The position numbers were made by a program, and so were the translations under genes. From CAVSWN01 sp046728115 (lineage in GTDB: Bacteria > Acidobacteriota > Vicinamibacteria > Vicinamibacterales > CAVVIG01), in NCBI GenBank assembly GCA_046728115.1, contig JBKPDW010000356.1, forward strand, positions 1-27,470: a DNA stretch of 27,470 bases, read 5' to 3'. Below are positions 15,433 to 21,943 of the stretch, piece by piece (within the stretch, counting starts at the first letter, position 1; each line of letters begins with the position of its first letter). Under the pieces are notes generated by a model. It did not search any database and was not told the origin of the DNA. It saw only the letters and a program-made list of their open reading frames with translations.

Positions 15433-15867
15433 TCAGTGCCCTCGCCGCTTGCCCGCCAGGCGTTCCCGTTTGAACTGCTCGATACGATGGGAAGTGGCTC
15501 ATGCAGGATGAGCGAGCCGAACGACCGATTCACCACCTTGATGATTTCCCGATCGCGGCCCAAGCACCGCTTGTGCATCTCGGCGTGGTCGGTCAGGTAC
15601 GTCTCGGCGAACTTCCTGAACGTAATGTCGGGTTGCCGACGGATCCCGTGGCGCCCCTCGAGGATACGCCCCTGCTCGCGCGCCTCGATGTCCTTTGCCT
15701 TCTTGTCGGCCGTCTTCGTGGTGTTCCGGTACCTGCGGCCATTGACTCGGAGGTCGTAGTGCCCAGTGATGCTCGCACCGTGGCGACGTCGCGCAGAAGA
15801 ACGGGTTCAAGCTGCCGTCTTGAAGCGTTGGCGGTTCCGTTCGGCTGCAGCGTTTACGTAGGCTCAT
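15433..15867 (-). pseudogene. Degraded tyrosine recombinase (integrase) next to tRNA-Ala
   Basis: Reading from the ATG at 15867 gives a start (MSLRKRCSR...NPFFCATSPRCEHHW) that I recognise as the N-terminus of a phage-type integrase family. One extra base near 15762 shifts the frame. The next frame continues convincingly with HYDLRVNGRRYRNTTKTADK, RILEGRHGIRRQPDITFRKF and EIIKVVNRSFGSLILHE, the arm-binding and SAM-like core-binding parts. A missing base near 15490-15497 returns to the first frame (HRIEQFKRERLAGK) and a TGA ends it at 15433. The whole catalytic half with the Arg-His-Arg-Tyr residues is absent. The break lies at the tRNA 3' end, the usual attachment site of such enzymes. This is an inactive relic of an integrated element. 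Confidence 0.8.
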
Positions 15868-16012
15868 TGTCGTCCTCGGTTGTCTCGCCGTTGCTCGGCG
15901 TCGACTAGAAGATCGGAACGTAGTCAGGCATCGTAATTATCTAGTTCACAAACCCACCCGGCGGAGCCGATAGCTGCGCCTGACCCGTGCGCTACCGACA
16001 ATTTGCACCCCG
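15868..16012. other. Short gap between integrase relic and secreted-protein gene
   Basis: I find no convincing gene or structured element in these 145 bases. The base composition is less GC-rich than that of the flanking core genes (for example around GTAATTATCTAGTTCAC), which fits a remnant of acquired DNA. Confidence 0.4.
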
Positions 16013-16414
16013 TTACTTCTCGGAAACCTTTTCGACTAGAACGTCGACGCCCTGCGCGGTCAGGACGACCGTGGCATGGCTCATGATCTCAGCACCGGGC
16101 GTTCCTGTCTGTGGATGCTGTGCGGCCAAGTCCTGAGCCGTCAGCGCGCGCAGCTCGAAAGTTCCATGAAACTCGAACCGCCCATCGCCAAGATGTGTCG
16201 GATGTCGCTGCTCATCGACCGCGCTCAACTCGGTTCCCTTTGGAAATGTGAACGTACCGAGTAACCCACCGTTTCGCGTGATCGTCACACTGTGGGCAGA
16301 ACTTCCGGCAATGAACAGAGTCCCATACGCCGCCTTGTCGACCTGAGCTAGACCGCGATCACCACTAAACACGACCAACGCCGCCACGAACACGCCGAGA
16401 AGCATCGTTCTCAT
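16013..16414 (-). CDS. Small secreted protein of unknown function
   Basis: The 133-residue product starts with a clear signal peptide (MRTMLLGVFVAALVVFSGDRGLAQ, cleavage probably after LAQ or nearby). The mature domain of about 110 residues appears rich in beta strands (YGTLFIAGSSAHSVTITRNGG, FEFHGTFELRAL, SHATVVLTAQGVDVLVEKVSEK). I do not recognise a family. A strong Shine-Dalgarno sequence (AAAGGAG, seven bases before the ATG) shows that it is a genuine, independently translated gene. It has no operon partner and lies between the integrase relic and degenerate sequence, so it may be surviving cargo of the lost element. Confidence 0.75.
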   Translation of the reverse strand: MRTMLLGVFVAALVVFSGDRGLAQVDKAAYGTLFIAGSSAHSVTITRNGGLLGTFTFPKGTELSAVDEQRHPTHLGDGRFEFHGTFELRALTAQDLAAQHPQTGTPGAEIMSHATVVLTAQGVDVLVEKVSEK

Positions 16415-16769
16415 CGATCAACTCCTTTCCTGCTATCGGCCAATCTTCGGCCATTCCGTCTTTGTGTTTTGGACGTTCGCCGGCCCTTACGGGCCTTCGA
16501 CTTTTCCCAAATCAGGCGGCGGTGGGGGCGTGTTCAACAGCGCCTTCACCGTCGACGGACTTCTGATCGTCAGCGACTCCGCCCTCGTCGGTTGATTTTC
16601 TGGCATAGATGGCGGCGATCATCTGGACTTTTGGCGGAGCAACCTCATGAACTCCGAATAGCTACTCGCCATCGCCGAAGGCCCGCCAGCTGCTGACGTC
16701 CCAATCAAATATTCGGACGCGATTGCTTGGCTTCCTCCCAAGTCAGGCCAGCATCTAGGCCTGTCCGCA
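16415..16769. other. Gene-poor stretch with a possible coding fragment
   Basis: No intact gene is apparent. On the plus strand, a frame running from about 16430 to a TGA at 16593-16595 reads like protein (FWTFAGPYGPSTFP, a run of five Gly, then VFNSAFTVDGLLIVSDSALVG). It lacks a convincing start and may be the tail of a broken gene. A short GGCCC-TTAC-GGGCC hairpin (16482-16495) lies inside it. The rest looks like decayed sequence downstream of the receiver genes. Confidence 0.3.
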
Positions 16770-17234
16770 TCATGCTTGCGCGCCATATGATTTGGGCAGA
16801 ACGATGTCTGCCACAGCCGCACGCTGCTGCTCGCGGGCCGCCGGCACGGCATCGGTCGCAACCAGGACAATCGGTGTCGCTGGTGTCGTCACGTCTCGGC
16901 GCAGCAACTGGCACAAGGCAAATCCGTCGATGCCAGGCAAACGTGTTTCCATCACGATGACGTCGGGATCGCGTGTGATGGCTTTCGCGAGCGCCATTCG
17001 GCCGTCGGCGGTCTCGTCAACGTCGAGACCTGACGCCCTGAAGTACTCGCCGTACATCCGTCGCGACTCATCTTCGTGGTCTTCGAGAAGCATGAGAGCA
17101 CGGTTCGGAGACTCGCCGTCGTTTGGGCAGGCGCTGGACAAGATGCTGGGCCCCACGGAAAGTAGCGCGCCGCGACCGGCAGAAGCGGCAGTCTGCTTGA
17201 TGAACGAGCTCGACGCCCCGCCGAGCGTGATCAA
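16770..17234 (-). CDS. Receiver-domain protein with Glu at the phospho-acceptor site, truncated copy
   Basis: The 154-residue frame carries one receiver (REC) domain from about residue 45. It is clearly a paralogue of the upstream neighbour: they share MYGEY-RASGL, DGR-ALAKAI and (C)QL-RRD. The acidic pair at the start is kept (EDHED), but the phospho-acceptor Asp is Glu96 (VIVMETRLPG). The conserved Thr is Ala, and the frame stops just after the Lys (LPKS), so the last helix is missing. The neighbour's zinc-ribbon tail is also absent. The listed start is a weak TTG at 17234, and the first 30-45 residues have no REC homology, so translation may begin further in. It follows the upstream gene after seven bases. 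It is either a fixed on-state mimic or, more simply, a decaying duplicate. Confidence 0.6.
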   Translation of the reverse strand: MITLGGASSSFIKQTAASAGRGALLSVGPSILSSACPNDGESPNRALMLLEDHEDESRRMYGEYFRASGLDVDETADGRMALAKAITRDPDVIVMETRLPGIDGFALCQLLRRDVTTPATPIVLVATDAVPAAREQQRAAVADIVLPKSYGAQA

Positions 17235-17241
17235 ACCGAGG

Positions 17242-17967
17242 TCAGGAAACGTTGCGCAGCTTCCGGGTCCGTTGGCGGTACTGAAATGTGCCGCATCCCG
17301 TCGGACACTCGTAGTAATCCCATTGTTCCCGCTGCCTCACGCTGACGCCGCCGCGGTGGCTGCGCTGATACCGCAACGGCTGACGGCACGACGGGCATAT
17401 CATCGACGGCGGCACGAGCTCGGGTGCTGCAGCCGCAAGCTGATCGAATGCCCGTTCACGCGATCGCCGCTTCGTGGCCACACCGGCGCGCAACGTTCGA
17501 CTGGGCGGCAGCCGGTTGCTCAGCTTCGAAGCTCGATCCGGCCGAGGAGTCAACTCCCGCGATCGACTTATCAGCTGTTGCATTTCTGCAAGCAGCACGC
17601 TTGGAAGACATGGTTTGAGGAGCACGAGGTCTGCTACCGCCGCACGCTCCCGGTCACGCGCACTCGGAAATGCGTCTCCGGTGACCACGACAATCGGTGT
17701 GTCGGTGAGCGTCGCGTCCCGTCGGATCAACTGACACAACTCGTAGCCGCTGATTCCCGTCAACCGCGTATCGGTGACGATGATGGCGGGACGGCGCGCG
17801 ATGGCCTTCGCCAGCGCCAGACGGCCGTCGGACACCTCTTCGACCTCGAGACCCGATGCGCGGAGGTACTCTCCGTACATGAGTCGCGATTCCTCGTCTT
17901 GCGCTGCGAGCAGCACGAAGACACGAGTCGCGTTCCCGCGATCGGATTGCCTGGCGTAGGACGCCAC
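17242..17967 (-). CDS. Response regulator: receiver domain plus C-terminal zinc ribbon
   Basis: The 241-residue protein has an N-terminal receiver domain (about 15-135), with phospho-acceptor Asp66 (IIVTDTRLTG), the switch Thr96 and Lys118 (VLLKPC). One of the usual acidic pair near the start is replaced (AAQDEES), so metal binding may be altered. An Arg-rich linker (about 140-185) leads to a small C-terminal module with CPSC (191-194) and CPTGC (221-225), ending YRQRTRKLR. This is a probable four-Cys zinc ribbon. The output module is not a known DNA-binding HTH; I recall similar REC-zinc proteins from Acidobacteria but cannot name a function. The start is a GTG at 17967 with AGGGG upstream. 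No histidine kinase lies nearby. Confidence 0.85.
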   Translation of the reverse strand: MASYARQSDRGNATRVFVLLAAQDEESRLMYGEYLRASGLEVEEVSDGRLALAKAIARRPAIIVTDTRLTGISGYELCQLIRRDATLTDTPIVVVTGDAFPSARDRERAAVADLVLLKPCLPSVLLAEMQQLISRSRELTPRPDRASKLSNRLPPSRTLRAGVATKRRSRERAFDQLAAAAPELVPPSMICPSCRQPLRYQRSHRGGVSVRQREQWDYYECPTGCGTFQYRQRTRKLRNVS

Positions 17968-18302
17968 GTTGTTGGCCCCTGGAAGGGATTGACGCGCCGC
18001 CGACTGCGCGAATTATCAGTCTGCCCCCGTCGCAAAAGCAGGTCAACTAAAAATTCCATGCAGGACTGGCGGTTCCAAAAAGCCCCTGCGGTGCCCGCCT
18101 TGCAGGGTTGTACCGGTGCAGTCGGACGGGACGCTGAGCCTGAGATCCCCGACAAGAAGAGGCTGCTTCAATCGGCGCGCGCCATCGCATGACTCGATCG
18201 CTGCTCGGCCGCTGTCAGACGACGCAACCGCTACGCTGGCGCGTCGATCCATCGCCTTGACGTGATCAGTCGTACTGATGAGCGAAGCGGCGGGATCCGC
18301 AA
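17968..18302. other. Divergent intergenic region, no gene seen
   Basis: This gap between the minus-strand receiver gene and the plus-strand gene at 18339 holds no reading frame I believe in. A 69-codon frame on the minus strand (18043-18252) has no homology signal. An AT-rich patch near 18040-18060 (TCAACTAAAAATTCC) and a GATAAT on the minus strand near 18015 could belong to the receiver-gene promoter, but the -35 spacing is poor. Confidence 0.35.
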
Positions 18303-18331
18303 TTGTGATCGATCGCCTCTCGGTGCATACT
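18303..18331 (+). promoter_or_regulatory. Putative promoter of the gene at 18339
   Basis: TTGTGA (18303-18308) and CATACT (18326-18331), each four of six matches to consensus, are separated by 17 bases. The expected start point (about 18338) coincides with the GTG start codon at 18339, which implies a leaderless mRNA. Confidence 0.4.
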
Positions 18332-18338
18332 CACGGAC

Positions 18339-18683
18339 GTGACCAAACTTGTCAGTCAACTCACGGTCCTCGACGTCAATGTCGAAGATCTGCAATCCGG
18401 AATGGAGGCCGCTTCGCGCGTCGCAGTAGCTCTGCAACACGAAGCAGTTCGATTGGATCGATCGCTGGGGCGTCAGCTTCACGTGGCTCATGTGCTTGGC
18501 GGCGTCGTTCATCAATCGAGGGCGCTGCGAGCGTGCCTCCGCGAACAACGCAGCGCGCTCAGAGAATTGCGCGAGACCGTCGCACGATTGCGCGGCATTC
18601 TCAAGACGGAACTTTCGCAGATGTCCCGGTTGTCCGTTGGACGTTCGGCCCCGGTCTCGGAAGCACGATCAGCCTCGAGGTGA
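18339..18683 (+). CDS. Small helical protein of unknown function
   Basis: The 114-residue frame begins at a GTG. It lacks a signal peptide and is predicted to be mostly alpha-helical. Its C-terminal half looks like an amphipathic or coiled-coil helix (RACLREQRSALRELRETVARLRGIL). I recognise no family. Support for its reality comes from the promoter-like boxes ending just before the start, and from a downstream gene in the same direction that begins near or within its 3' end. An overlapping minus-strand frame (18231-18548) is the alternative but looks less protein-like. Confidence 0.45.
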   Translation: MTKLVSQLTVLDVNVEDLQSGMEAASRVAVALQHEAVRLDRSLGRQLHVAHVLGGVVHQSRALRACLREQRSALRELRETVARLRGILKTELSQMSRLSVGRSAPVSEARSASR

Positions 18684-18885
18684 TGCGGTCACGAGCGTAG
18701 ACGAATATTCGCGGGAGCGCGCGGGTCTGTGTGCCGACTGCACTCACGTGCAAGTCGTCGAATCGTCCAGGGGAGCGACGTTCTACCGCTGCCGGCTGTC
18801 GGAAGTCGATCCGCGGTTCTCGCGTTATCCGACACTGCCCGTGCGGCGTTGCGACGGGTTCGAACGCGCTCACTCCAGCGGTTGA
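18637..18885 (+). CDS. Small Cys-rich (probably zinc-binding) protein
   Basis: The conserved-looking part begins at about 18710 and reads GLCADCTHVQVVESSRG...FYRCRLSEVDPRFSRYP..PVRRC-GF. Four Cys residues in the pattern CxxC...C...C suggest a single zinc site. I recall short hypothetical proteins of this shape (CADC-H...DPRF..YP.LPV..C) in Acidobacteria; no function is known to me. The start is uncertain: the in-frame TTG at 18637 gives 82 residues and overlaps the previous gene, and no ATG or GTG is available nearer to the domain. Its stop codon overlaps the TTGACA of the next promoter. Confidence 0.65.
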   Translation: MDVRPRSRKHDQPRGDAVTSVDEYSRERAGLCADCTHVQVVESSRGATFYRCRLSEVDPRFSRYPTLPVRRCDGFERAHSSG

Positions 18886-18911
18886 CACCTTCCGCAGCCC
18901 GCAATCACAAT
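18882..18911 (+). promoter_or_regulatory. Promoter of the rhodanese-like gene
   Basis: A perfect TTGACA (18882-18887) is followed after 18 bases by CACAAT (18906-18911, four of six). The start point would fall at about 18918-18919, directly on the GTG start codon at 18919, so the mRNA would be leaderless. No Shine-Dalgarno sequence is present. Confidence 0.6.
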
Positions 18912-18918
18912 ACGGTTC

Positions 18919-19281
18919 GTGGCCGCACCGCGCATCTCCAAGGAAGATCTCAAGCAGCGTCTTGAAAGCCCGGCGCCGCCGGTTCTGGTCGACGCACGTC
19001 TGAAATATCCGTACGAACACAGCACGGTGCGCCTTCCCGGCGCGGTGCGATACATCGCCGGAGGTCCGCTGCCGCAACTGCCGCGCGACCGCGAGATCGT
19101 CGTCTACGACTCCGATCCGAACGAGCTTGCAAGTTCCCGCGTCGCAGCCGAGCTCCTGCGACAGGGCTATCGGGCCGTGGCACTCAAAGGCGGCATCGTG
19201 GACTGGCTCGCCGCCAACCTGCCTACCGAGACGAAGGACGCCCCGAAACAGGCGCCGCCCGAACCGGGCGCGCTGAAGTAG
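18919..19281 (+). CDS. Rhodanese-fold protein lacking the catalytic Cys
   Basis: The 120-residue product is a single rhodanese domain: PVLVDARLKYPYEHSTVRLPGAV corresponds to the CH2A region, and REIVVYDSDPNELASSRVAAELLRQGYR to the active-site strand and helix. Sulfurtransferases carry Cys at the end of that strand (VVYC...); here the position is Asp64, so sulfur transfer is not expected. GGIVDWLAANLP closes the domain, followed by a short Pro-rich tail. Inactive rhodaneses usually act as binding or regulatory modules. It precedes lolA on the same strand with a gap of about 65 bases. Confidence 0.88.
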   Translation: MAAPRISKEDLKQRLESPAPPVLVDARLKYPYEHSTVRLPGAVRYIAGGPLPQLPRDREIVVYDSDPNELASSRVAAELLRQGYRAVALKGGIVDWLAANLPTETKDAPKQAPPEPGALK

Positions 19282-19346
19282 CCTGGCGACCCATCCGGTC
19301 CGCGGTTCGTCCACAAACGGTCCGGCCTGCGTGTTATGGTTGGAGG

Positions 19347-20027
19347 GTGAGCCATATGCGGCGCGCCGCCGGGTGCGCTCTGGCGGCGTCTGTCGTTTCG
19401 ATCTCGATTCTCACCTCGCACGCTCAGACCACGGCATCCGACCTTGCCGCCGCGCTGCAGCGCAAGTACGACAGCGTCAAGGACTTTTCATCCGATTTCG
19501 TCCACGCCTACGAAGGAGGCGTGCTGCGGAAGCAGATCACGGAACGTGGTCAACTGCTCATCAAGAAACCGGGGAAGATGCGCTGGGAGTACACGGCGCC
19601 CGAACGAAAGCTCTTCGTTTCTGACGGCGTGCAGCTGTACGCCTACGTGCCCCAGGACAAGCAAGTCGTCATTTCCGCCATTCCCACGGCCGACGAAGCG
19701 ACGACACCGACCCTGTTCCTGGCGGGAAAAGGCAACCTGACGCGCGATTTCACCCCGTCCATCGTCCCCCCGCCGTCAGGCGTGCCCGCCGGCAGCGTCG
19801 CGCTGAAGCTGGTACCGAAAACCCGTCAACGGGACTACGATTGGCTAACCCTTATCGTCGATCCGGGGAGCCTGGCCATCCGGGGACTGGTGACCGTCGA
19901 CGCGCAAGGGGGAACGTCGCGGTTTTCGTTCACAAACCTGAAGGAAAACGTCGGAGTGGCCGATAAAGACTTCGCGTTCACCGTGCCCCGTGGTGTCGAT
20001 ATTGTGAGGGCGTCATCACGTGAGTAA
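19347..20027 (+). CDS. lolA: Outer-membrane lipoprotein carrier LolA
   Basis: LolA shuttles lipoproteins from the inner to the outer membrane through the periplasm. The 226-residue protein has a signal peptide (cleavage after SHA), then the LolA fold with the typical early motif YDSVKDFSSDFVHAY. It also has GQLLIKKPGKMRWEY, FVSDGVQLYAYVPQDKQV and a late TLIVDPGSLAIRGLVTVDAQGGTSRFSFTNLKENVGV with the strand order of the family. The GTG at 19347 is used (an ATG lies three codons on); a TATGGT box ends six bases before it. The 3' end overlaps the secretin gene by eight bases, so the two are coupled. Confidence 0.93.
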   Translation: MSHMRRAAGCALAASVVSISILTSHAQTTASDLAAALQRKYDSVKDFSSDFVHAYEGGVLRKQITERGQLLIKKPGKMRWEYTAPERKLFVSDGVQLYAYVPQDKQVVISAIPTADEATTPTLFLAGKGNLTRDFTPSIVPPPSGVPAGSVALKLVPKTRQRDYDWLTLIVDPGSLAIRGLVTVDAQGGTSRFSFTNLKENVGVADKDFAFTVPRGVDIVRASSRE

Positions 20028-21798
20028 ATTCCCCCATTCGCTGCACGCCGTCGTCATCGGAGCCTTGTGCCTGTTCGCGGCCGGCTGCGCGACCTCCAGT
20101 GCCTATCGCCGCGGCCGCGAGGCGGAACAACGCGATCAGTACGACATCGCTGTCGTGGAGTACACCAAGGCGCTGCGACTGCACCCCGACGACAACAATG
20201 TCCGTCTTGCGCTCGAGCGGGCGAAGCTCCGTGCGTCGCAGGACCACTTCGCGCGCGGTCGCCGGCTGGCTGCAACCGGCAAACTGGATGAAGCCCTGGT
20301 CGAGTACGAGATGGCGGCGGAAATGAACCCGACGAACGCCGATATCGATCAGGAACTGCGCGCGACCCGTAACCGGCTCCGCTCCAAGGTCGCGGTGGCG
20401 CGCGAGGGCAAGACGGAACTGCAGACGCTCATCGACCGCGCGCGCGACCTGCAGCCTCCGGGCCTCGATCTGCCGCAAGGTGTCAAGATGCCGGCGACGC
20501 TCACGTTCCGCGACGCGACCAGCCGCGACGTCTACACCGCCATCGCGCGCCTCGCGAACATCAGCATCATCTTCGACAGCGCGTTCCGCGACACGCCGGT
20601 TACAGTGGACCTTCGCGACTCCACGCTGGAAGATGCGCTGAACGCGGTCTCGGGCGCGACCCGTACGTTTTTCCGCACGCAGGCGGCGCGAACCGTCCTC
20701 GTCATTCCCGATACTCCCGCCAAGCGCCGCGAATACGAGGAAGAAGTTGTCCGAACCTTCTATTTGAGCAACGCTGACCTCAAGGAAACGAGCGACCTGC
20801 TGCGGATGGTGCTGGACGCTCGCCGGATTTCGCCGACGACCGCCACCAACGCGCTCACGATCAAGGACACGCCGGATCGCATCGCCGCGGCGTCGCGCGT
20901 GATCAACGCGATCGACAAGGCGCGCCCCGAGGTCATCATCGACGTCGAACTGCTGGAAGTCGATCGCACGAAACTGAACGAGTACGGGCTGCAGATCGCC
21001 TCGCCGGGTTCCGCGGGCATCAATGGCTCGGTCTCCATCGCGACCGACAGCACCGGGTCGATCAACCTCAAGACGCTCAGTAACCTGACCCAGGCGGACG
21101 TGCTGTTCACGAACCTCCCGACGCTCTACTATCGTCTGCTCAAGACCGACACGCATACGCGCGTGCTGGCCAACCCGCAGCTCCGGACCGCCGACGGTTT
21201 GCAGGCCCAGGCGCGGTTCGGCGAACAGGTGCCGGTTCCGGTGACGACATTCGCGCCAATCGCCACTGGCGGCCAGCCTCAACAGCCGATTACGTCGTAC
21301 AACTATCAAAACATCGGCGTGAACATCGACATCACACCGCGCACGCATCACGACGACGATGTGACGCTGGGGTTGACCGTTGCCGTGACGGCCATCTCCG
21401 GCACCGGCTTTGGCGGGCTGCCTACGTTCGGCAACAGGGAGATCAAGACGACGATCCGGCTGAAGGACGGCGAAACGAATATGCTGGCGGGTTTGATCCG
21501 GGACACCGAACGCGATTCCCTGGAGGGAATTCCGGGATTGAGCGACATCCCGGTGGTCGGGCGCCTGTTCTCGCACACGACGAAGACGACGGATCAGACC
21601 GATATCATCCTGACACTGACGCCGCACATCATCCGCGTGCTCGATCTCACGGCCGACGATCTCCGGCCGTTCCGCGTCGGCCGCGACTCGCTCGCAGCGC
21701 CGCTGGCCGATCTGCCGCTGCCTCTCGAGGCGCCCAAACCGCCAGAACCACCGAAGCCCGAGCCGCAGCCAGTCAAGCGACCAGGCGGGCTGCGCTAG
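20020..21798 (+). CDS. Secretin-family lipoprotein with N-terminal TPR
   Basis: The 592-residue protein begins with a lipoprotein signal (FAAGC, Cys23). Residues about 28-115 are TPR-like repeats (REAEQRDQYDIAVVEYTKALRLHPDD, GKLDEALVEYEMAAEMNPTN). Residues about 145-215 are a secretin N0/STN domain (LTFRDATSRDVYTAIARLANISIIFD), followed by an N1-type domain (TFYLSNADLKETSDLLRMVL). The secretin barrel domain follows, about 300-545 (EVIIDVELLEVDRTKLNEYGLQIA, VLANPQLRTADG, IPGLSDIPVVGRLFS, DIILTLTPHIIRV). The Pro/Lys-rich tail may be periplasmic. It resembles GspD-like outer-membrane channels and is distinct from pilQ in domain order. Its GTG start lies inside lolA, fitting the need of a lipoprotein secretin for Lol transport. 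No other type II secretion gene is in the window. Confidence 0.92.
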   Translation: MSKFPHSLHAVVIGALCLFAAGCATSSAYRRGREAEQRDQYDIAVVEYTKALRLHPDDNNVRLALERAKLRASQDHFARGRRLAATGKLDEALVEYEMAAEMNPTNADIDQELRATRNRLRSKVAVAREGKTELQTLIDRARDLQPPGLDLPQGVKMPATLTFRDATSRDVYTAIARLANISIIFDSAFRDTPVTVDLRDSTLEDALNAVSGATRTFFRTQAARTVLVIPDTPAKRREYEEEVVRTFYLSNADLKETSDLLRMVLDARRISPTTATNALTIKDTPDRIAAASRVINAIDKARPEVIIDVELLEVDRTKLNEYGLQIASPGSAGINGSVSIATDSTGSINLKTLSNLTQADVLFTNLPTLYYRLLKTDTHTRVLANPQLRTADGLQAQARFGEQVPVPVTTFAPIATGGQPQQPITSYNYQNIGVNIDITPRTHHDDDVTLGLTVAVTAISGTGFGGLPTFGNREIKTTIRLKDGETNMLAGLIRDTERDSLEGIPGLSDIPVVGRLFSHTTKTTDQTDIILTLTPHIIRVLDLTADDLRPFRVGRDSLAAPLADLPLPLEAPKPPEPPKPEPQPVKRPGGLR

Positions 21799-21943
21799 GA
21801 CAGAACCATGCGCTGCTGCTGAGGCTGGACCTGAGTGAGGAGGCATCCATGACGATCCCAAGGTTTGCCGCCCACGCTTCCTGTTATCGAACGACAATCG
21901 CGTGTGCCCCTGACGAGTCGGGCTCCAGACAGCGCTTAGGCGG
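21799..21943. other. Convergent gap between secretin and murA genes
   Basis: The two genes face each other across 145 bases. I see no strong terminator hairpin. A 51-codon frame from an ATG at 21849 has a good GAGGAGG five bases upstream, but it runs into the murA end and has no recognisable product. Confidence 0.4.

Noticed and set aside
16482..16500. GGCCC-TTAC-GGGCC hairpin followed by several T as an intrinsic terminator
   Set aside because: The stem has only five pairs and the T run is interrupted; it may simply lie within a decayed coding fragment.
18231..18548. Minus-strand 105-codon frame
   Set aside because: No homology or ribosome-binding site; the overlapping plus-strand frame has a promoter-like context and a protein-like helix pattern.
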